Below, one piece after another: positions 4,874-5,656 of a DNA stretch of 5,656 bases. The notes below the pieces were generated by a model. The model searched no databases, was not told the origin of the DNA, and was given only the letters and a program-made list of their open reading frames with translations. The first letter of the stretch is position 1. Every line of letters begins with the position of its first letter. This DNA comes from Bacteroidota bacterium. GTDB taxonomy: Bacteria; Bacteroidota; Bacteroidia; Flavobacteriales; Flavobacteriaceae. The position numbers were made by a program, and so were the translations under genes. The stretch is taken from the NCBI GenBank assembly GCA_004356305.1, contig SMXJ01000067.1, positions 1 through 5,656 of the forward strand, read 5' to 3'.

Positions 4874-5656
4874 ATGAAGAAAGTCTATCTTTTACTAGCT
4901 GTTTTGACCGGATCATTAGTTATTGTCCAGTCCTGTGGAAGTGACGATGCTCCGGATAGTAATTTCATACCTGCCAGAGATAGAGCGTTGGAGGCGCCTT
5001 TGTCCACAGCGATCATCGAGGACTATCTGGCGACCCATTTTTACAACTATGAAGATTTCGAAAACCCTCCTGTTAATTTCGATTATCGAATTATATTCGA
5101 TACCATAGCCGGGGATAATTCTGATAAGATCGCCTTGATCAATCAAGTAACTTCCAAGACCGCGGTAGATAGAGTTGCTGAAGGGGTAACTTACGATCTG
5201 TATTATTTAAATGTCGAACAAGGAGGGGGAAAAGAAAGTCCAAACTTTCCGGATATCATAACATTGACCTATGAAGGTATTTACATCAATAAGGAAATTA
5301 ACACGATTCCATATACAAAATTATTTGATGGCTCCGTGGTCCCTGTGAACTTTGATCTAACCAGGGTTGTAAATGGTTTTCAAGATGTGATGATAGAATT
5401 CAATGTTGCTGAAGAAATTATTGTCAATAATGACGGAACAGTAGGAGCAGTTAATCCTGGAATAGGAGCTATGTTTATACCATCTGGTTTGGGCTATTAT
5501 GTTAATCCTCCGGGGGGTTCTGCTATTCCTATTTATGCACAACTCATTTTTACATTTAGTTTGTATAGCTTTACCATAGGTGATCAGGATAATGACGGAG
5601 TTCCTTCTATTGTCGAGGATCTGAACGGCAATCAATTGGAAGAAGACGACGATACC
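4874..5656 (+). CDS. FKBP-type peptidyl-prolyl isomerase lipoprotein, 3' part missing
   Basis: Open from ATG 4874 to the right edge (261 codons). A lipoprotein signal peptide ends in the lipobox VQSC, with C21 as the lipidated residue, followed by GSDD. After a variable region (22-125) comes an FKBP domain at about 126-233. Most positions lining the FKBP12 active site can be placed: Y133, F151-D152, F160, V165-V166, Y208 (in IPSGLGY) and F226. The central tryptophan (W59 of FKBP12) is F169 here. Two insertions lengthen loops, at about 138-149 and 178-197. From residue 237 an acidic DQDNDGVPSIVEDLNGN stretch begins, like thrombospondin type 3 calcium-binding repeats, and runs off the window. 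The expected role is proline isomerisation or chaperoning of envelope proteins. It is divergent from the S4 gene; no Shine-Dalgarno site is evident. Confidence 0.9.
   Translation, partial: MKKVYLLLAVLTGSLVIVQSCGSDDAPDSNFIPARDRALEAPLSTAIIEDYLATHFYNYEDFENPPVNFDYRIIFDTIAGDNSDKIALINQVTSKTAVDRVAEGVTYDLYYLNVEQGGGKESPNFPDIITLTYEGIYINKEINTIPYTKLFDGSVVPVNFDLTRVVNGFQDVMIEFNVAEEIIVNNDGTVGAVNPGIGAMFIPSGLGYYVNPPGGSAIPIYAQLIFTFSLYSFTIGDQDNDGVPSIVEDLNGNQLEEDDDT

Noticed and set aside
4916..5635. Minus- and plus-strand frames over the FKBP gene (4916-5146, 4923-5108, 5357-5635)
   Set aside because: They are shadows of the lipoprotein gene, whose frame has a lipobox and an FKBP domain.

Overview
The window looks like chromosomal DNA from a member of the Flavobacteriaceae (Bacteroidota). 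The evidence is the AT-rich spacers, promoter elements of the Bacteroidota TTTG / TAnnTTTG type, starts without Shine-Dalgarno sites, tRNA genes that do not encode CCA, a lipoprotein with a Q-S-C-G lipobox, and protein families typical of the group. No phage, plasmid, transposase or CRISPR gene is visible.

Layout from left to right. (1) 1-735, minus: the first 245 codons of a multi-helix membrane protein resembling the succinate dehydrogenase/fumarate reductase membrane subunit of Bacteroidota, cut by the left edge. (2) 894-2420, minus: an exported M28 zinc metallopeptidase with all metal and catalytic residues present. (3) 2484-2983: a 500-base gene-free stretch. Its main content is two direct tandem copies of a 195-bp repeat (2581-2970). 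(4) 2984-3206, minus: tRNA-Lys(TTT) followed by tRNA-Leu(GAG), driven by a textbook Bacteroidota promoter at 3268-3299 and separated by a strong hairpin terminator. (5) 3370-3891, plus: shikimate kinase (aroK). (6) 3883-4795, minus: an Hsp15-like S4 RNA-binding protein followed by a PyrR-like phosphoribosyltransferase. The latter converges on aroK with a 9-base overlap. (7) 4874 to the right edge, plus: an FKBP-type prolyl isomerase lipoprotein, divergent from the S4 gene and starting an acidic calcium-binding-type repeat where the window ends.

Most of the protein genes are housekeeping (respiration, secreted peptide turnover, aromatic amino acid synthesis, nucleotide metabolism, ribosome rescue, envelope folding). 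They do not form one pathway.

The most unusual structure is the repeat array after tRNA-Leu. Each 195-bp unit ends, in the tRNA's direction, with a short segment resembling the last bases of the tRNA. That segment is followed at two of its three occurrences by the same GC-stem/T7 terminator. The arrangement parallels the tandem repeats after the E. coli tyrT tRNA gene, which also start with the tRNA 3' end. What the array does here cannot be decided from sequence alone.
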